Shown here: piece after piece, positions 61,648-64,000 of the stretch
Layout: every line of letters begins with the position of its first letter
Numbering within the stretch: position 1 is the stretch's first letter
Assembly (NCBI GenBank): GCA_023399055.1
Contig: JAEWQV010000014.1
Location: 248,001-312,000, forward strand
DNA length: 64,000 nucleotides
Direction: 5' to 3'
Source of the DNA: Bacillota bacterium
Lineage (GTDB): Bacteria; Bacillota; Clostridia; Lachnospirales; Lachnospiraceae
Notes under the pieces: generated by a model
What the model was told of the DNA's origin: nothing
What the model saw: only the letters and a program-made list of their open reading frames with translations
The model's database searches: none
Translations under genes and position numbers: made by a program

Positions 61648-63315
61648 ATGGAAATTATTTTTTATTTTTTGGTTATTACACTGGGATTAGTGATATGGAG
61701 TATTAACGCTGAGCATAGGGAGAAGAGAAATCTCTTAATCCGCCTAAAGGATCAATGGGGTATACCACCAGTGCAAGAATACTCCGCAGAAAAGTATGAG
61801 TCTTTAAAGGTTTTCTATGAGTCATTAAAAGATGAGGCTAAGGATGTCGATGATATTACTTGGAATGATTTGGATATGGACGAGATTTTTGAGCTGATAA
61901 ATAACACGCAATGCTCCATTGGAGAAGAATATTTATATGCATTACTTCGTAAACCTTGTTTTTCTATTAAAGAATTAGAAGAGCGTGACCGTATCATTGA
62001 GTACTTCTCAACCCATGAGCAGGAACGTATCTTACTGCAAACTAAATTAAATTTCATAGGTAAGTTCACTCGAATTACAATATTCGATTATTTAAGTAGG
62101 GTGGATCAATTAAAGCCCAATAAAAACCTTCCTCATTATCTTATGAATTTATCACTTATTATATCTATTGCACTTATTTTTGTAATACCGCAAGTCGGTG
62201 GTGTGTTGACTATATTGTGTATTGGTAATAATATAATGCAATATTATAGGGAAAAGCCGAAGATAGAACATTTTCTTTCTGTTTTTGCTTTTATTTGCCG
62301 CCTTCTTGATAGTGCAAAAGACATTTGTCAGGCTGATATGCCAGAGTTAAGTGCTTATACCAGTTCACTCAAGGAAGATTGTGATAAATTTAAAGGGTTT
62401 AAAAGAGGTGCTGCCTTTGTTACAGCAAAAAAAGCAAGCGGTAACTTAATTGATATGGTATTTGATTATTTTCGTATGTTATTTCACATAGATCTCATAA
62501 AATTTAACTCTATGTTAGGTTTCTTTAAAGAAAATCGTACAACCTTTAATCGTATATTTAAGAATATAGGTTTATTAGACAGTATGATTGCAGTAGCGTC
62601 CTTTCGTGAGTCCCTGCCGTATTATTCGCTGCCAGAATTAAGTAATGAGAAGAAAAGAAGCCTGAATGTGAAGGATTTATTTCACCCCTTAATTGGAGAA
62701 CCGGTTCCAAATTCCATAGCAGAACAACATTCCGTATTAATTACTGGTTCCAATGCTTCGGGTAAATCAACCTTTATTAAGACACTGGCAATAAATGCAA
62801 TTTTGTCTCAAACAATTTATACCTCCACTAGTAAAAGTTATCAGGCTAATTGTTTTATGATTTATTCTTCCATGGCTTTAAAAGATAACTTATTTGATAA
62901 AGAAAGCTATTATATGGTGGAAATAAAGTCATTGCTTCGAATTCTTAATCGAGTGAATGAGGATTATCCGACACTAATCTTCATTGATGAAGTACTACGT
63001 GGTACGAATACGCTAGAGAGAATTGCAGCTTCTTCGCGAATTCTATCCTATTTATCAAAGAAGAATACAATGGTGTTTGCTGCAACCCATGATATTGAGC
63101 TTACCCAAATTCTTGAGAGAGAATATTCCAATTATCATTTCCAGGAAAGAATTGAAGAGAATGAAGTTTTATTTGATTATAAGCTTTATGCAGGCAAAGC
63201 AATCTCTAAGAATGCAATTAAGCTGTTAGATATGCTGAAATTCCCCAAAGAAATTACCAAATCAGCGGAACAAGCGGCACAGGATTTTCTGGCAAAAGGT
63301 GAGTGGAGTCACTAG
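61648..63315 (+). CDS. Membrane-anchored MutS-family ATPase
   Basis: 555 residues. An N-terminal hydrophobic segment (about 3-20) and a central hydrophobic pair (about 167-195) precede a MutS domain V: P-loop TGSNASGKSTF, MIYSSMALKDNLFDKESYY, Walker B TLIFIDEVLRGTN and VFAATHDIEL. The mismatch-recognition domain I (with FYE motif) of true MutS is absent. Such MutS-like proteins with membrane segments are widespread in Firmicutes and their role is unknown. Two genes downstream lies the canonical mutS. Confidence 0.88.
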   Translation: MEIIFYFLVITLGLVIWSINAEHREKRNLLIRLKDQWGIPPVQEYSAEKYESLKVFYESLKDEAKDVDDITWNDLDMDEIFELINNTQCSIGEEYLYALLRKPCFSIKELEERDRIIEYFSTHEQERILLQTKLNFIGKFTRITIFDYLSRVDQLKPNKNLPHYLMNLSLIISIALIFVIPQVGGVLTILCIGNNIMQYYREKPKIEHFLSVFAFICRLLDSAKDICQADMPELSAYTSSLKEDCDKFKGFKRGAAFVTAKKASGNLIDMVFDYFRMLFHIDLIKFNSMLGFFKENRTTFNRIFKNIGLLDSMIAVASFRESLPYYSLPELSNEKKRSLNVKDLFHPLIGEPVPNSIAEQHSVLITGSNASGKSTFIKTLAINAILSQTIYTSTSKSYQANCFMIYSSMALKDNLFDKESYYMVEIKSLLRILNRVNEDYPTLIFIDEVLRGTNTLERIAASSRILSYLSKKNTMVFAATHDIELTQILEREYSNYHFQERIEENEVLFDYKLYAGKAISKNAIKLLDMLKFPKEITKSAEQAAQDFLAKGEWSH

Positions 63316-63403
63316 AACGAATGATGTAAACTATCATTCGGTAAAAGAAGTGAATTATGTAAAATTAAAAATATAGTAATTGTATATTTAGGAGGATGGT
63401 TTC

Positions 63404-63880
63404 ATGAATGTAACGATTTATACGGATGGGTCTGCGAGAGGTAATCCGGATGGCCCAGGAGGTTACGGTACCATTCTGGTGTATGTGGATTCAAAGGGAG
63501 AAGTTCACGAGCGAGAATTCAGTGCAGGTTTTAAAAAGACTACGAACAACCGAATGGAACTTATGGCAGCAGTTGTTGGATTAGAAGCCCTTACAAAACC
63601 CTGTAATGTCGTAATCTATTCTGACTCACAGTATCTGGTGAAAGCTTTTAAAGAACATTGGATTGATGGCTGGATAAAGAAAGGCTGGAAACGGAGCCAG
63701 AATGAGCCTGTAAAAAATGTGGATATCTGGAAACGTCTGCTCAAAGCGATGGAACCACATCAGGTTAACTACGAATGGGTTAGGGGACACAATGGTCATC
63801 CCATGAACGAACGCTGTGATGTATTAGCAACAACAGCTGCAGACGGCAACAACCTGTCAGACGATGTTATAAACGAATAA
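63404..63880 (+). CDS. rnhA: Ribonuclease HI
   Basis: 158 residues. Catalytic residues are visible: Asp in YTDGSARGNPGP-like YTDGSARGNPDGPG (Asp8), Glu in NRMELMA, Asp in YSDSQYLV and the last Asp in NERCDVLA. The basic loop WIDGWIKKGWKR is also present. It degrades RNA of RNA-DNA hybrids, complementing RNase HII at 52051. AGGAGG precedes the ATG, and a terminator follows. Confidence 0.97.
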   Translation: MNVTIYTDGSARGNPDGPGGYGTILVYVDSKGEVHEREFSAGFKKTTNNRMELMAAVVGLEALTKPCNVVIYSDSQYLVKAFKEHWIDGWIKKGWKRSQNEPVKNVDIWKRLLKAMEPHQVNYEWVRGHNGHPMNERCDVLATTAADGNNLSDDVINE

Positions 63881-63890
63881 CTATAACCTT

Positions 63891-63939
63891 AAAACCATTG
63901 CAATCAATTATTAGTATGCTATAATTGTAATGGTTTTTC
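63891..63939 (+). terminator. Intrinsic terminator after rnhA
   Basis: AAAACCATTGCAAT pairs with ATTGTAATGGTTTT (one G-T pair) around a long AT-rich loop, with a T run at its 3' side. Confidence 0.8.
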
Positions 63940-63969
63940 AATTTATATTACAAAGGAAGGTACTTCACC

Positions 63970-64000
63970 ATGACCCAATTAACACCTATGATGCAGCAGT
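63970..64000 (+). CDS. mutS: DNA mismatch repair protein MutS (first codons only)
   Basis: The last 31 bases encode MTQLTPMMQQ, the standard MutS N-terminus, behind an AAAGGAAGG site. The rest lies outside the window. Assignment rests on this short but characteristic start. Confidence 0.8.
   Translation, partial: MTQLTPMMQQ

Noticed and set aside
1..64000. Prophage, insertion sequence or defence island
   Set aside because: No transposase, integrase, phage structural or recognisable defence gene was seen; composition and gene order are those of core chromosome.

Overview
The window is ordinary chromosome of a low-GC, endospore-forming Clostridia, most probably a Lachnospiraceae bacterium close to Lachnoclostridium (Clostridium) phytofermentans. 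That is an inference from gene content and order: an ispH-rpsA fusion, spoIVA, the ylxM-ffh-rpsP-khpA-rimM-trmD-rplS-lepB-rbgA-rnhB run, strong Shine-Dalgarno sites and low GC. Nearly all genes lie on the + strand. I found no transposase, phage gene, CRISPR array, rRNA or tRNA.

Layout. 1-2073: end of a metallophosphoesterase gene, then the condensin partners scpA-scpB. 2404-8198: a polyamine cluster carrying two complete routes for the final aminopropyl transfer (speD/speE and the carboxyspermidine dehydrogenase/decarboxylase pair) plus an Orn/Lys/Arg decarboxylase, divided by a 189-bp nested palindrome. 8384-15337: cell-envelope genes in alternating orientation (uppP, a BlaI/M56 sensor pair with a clear operator, a class B sortase, a D,D-carboxypeptidase). 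15715-26214: a small membrane protein, an atypical aconitase, folD, rimO, pgsA, cinA, a GerMN lipoprotein, a flavoprotein and cmk. 26323-31564: ispH-rpsA fusion, an orphan cheR, plsX-acpP, rnc. 31661-36616: smc and ftsY. 36669-40544: threonine dehydratase, then recA (LexA-type box) and recX. 40653-44438: a four-gene biotin-dependent carboxyltransferase cluster without the sodium-pump beta subunit. 44507-45310: decayed small reading frames. 45422-53626: the SRP/ribosome-maturation run ending in ylqH and yraN. 53771-57873: pgeF, der, plsY, gpsA. 58132-64000: a small cysteine-containing protein, spoIVA, a secreted SH3/NlpC hydrolase, a membrane-bound MutS-like ATPase, rnhA and the first codons of mutS.

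How the genes fit together. ScpA, ScpB and Smc form one condensin, although smc lies 30 kb from scpAB. Ffh and FtsY are the two SRP GTPases. PlsX, PlsY, GpsA, PgsA and AcpP cover early phospholipid synthesis. RecA and RecX form a recombination/SOS pair. The less ordinary signals are the dual spermidine pathway, the dispersed structured repeats, the BlaI-type dyad reaching the ribosome binding site, the transcarboxylase-like cluster, an internal translation start in the ispH-rpsA fusion, and a short-period tandem repeat ahead of recA. I saw no clearly new defence or mobile system.
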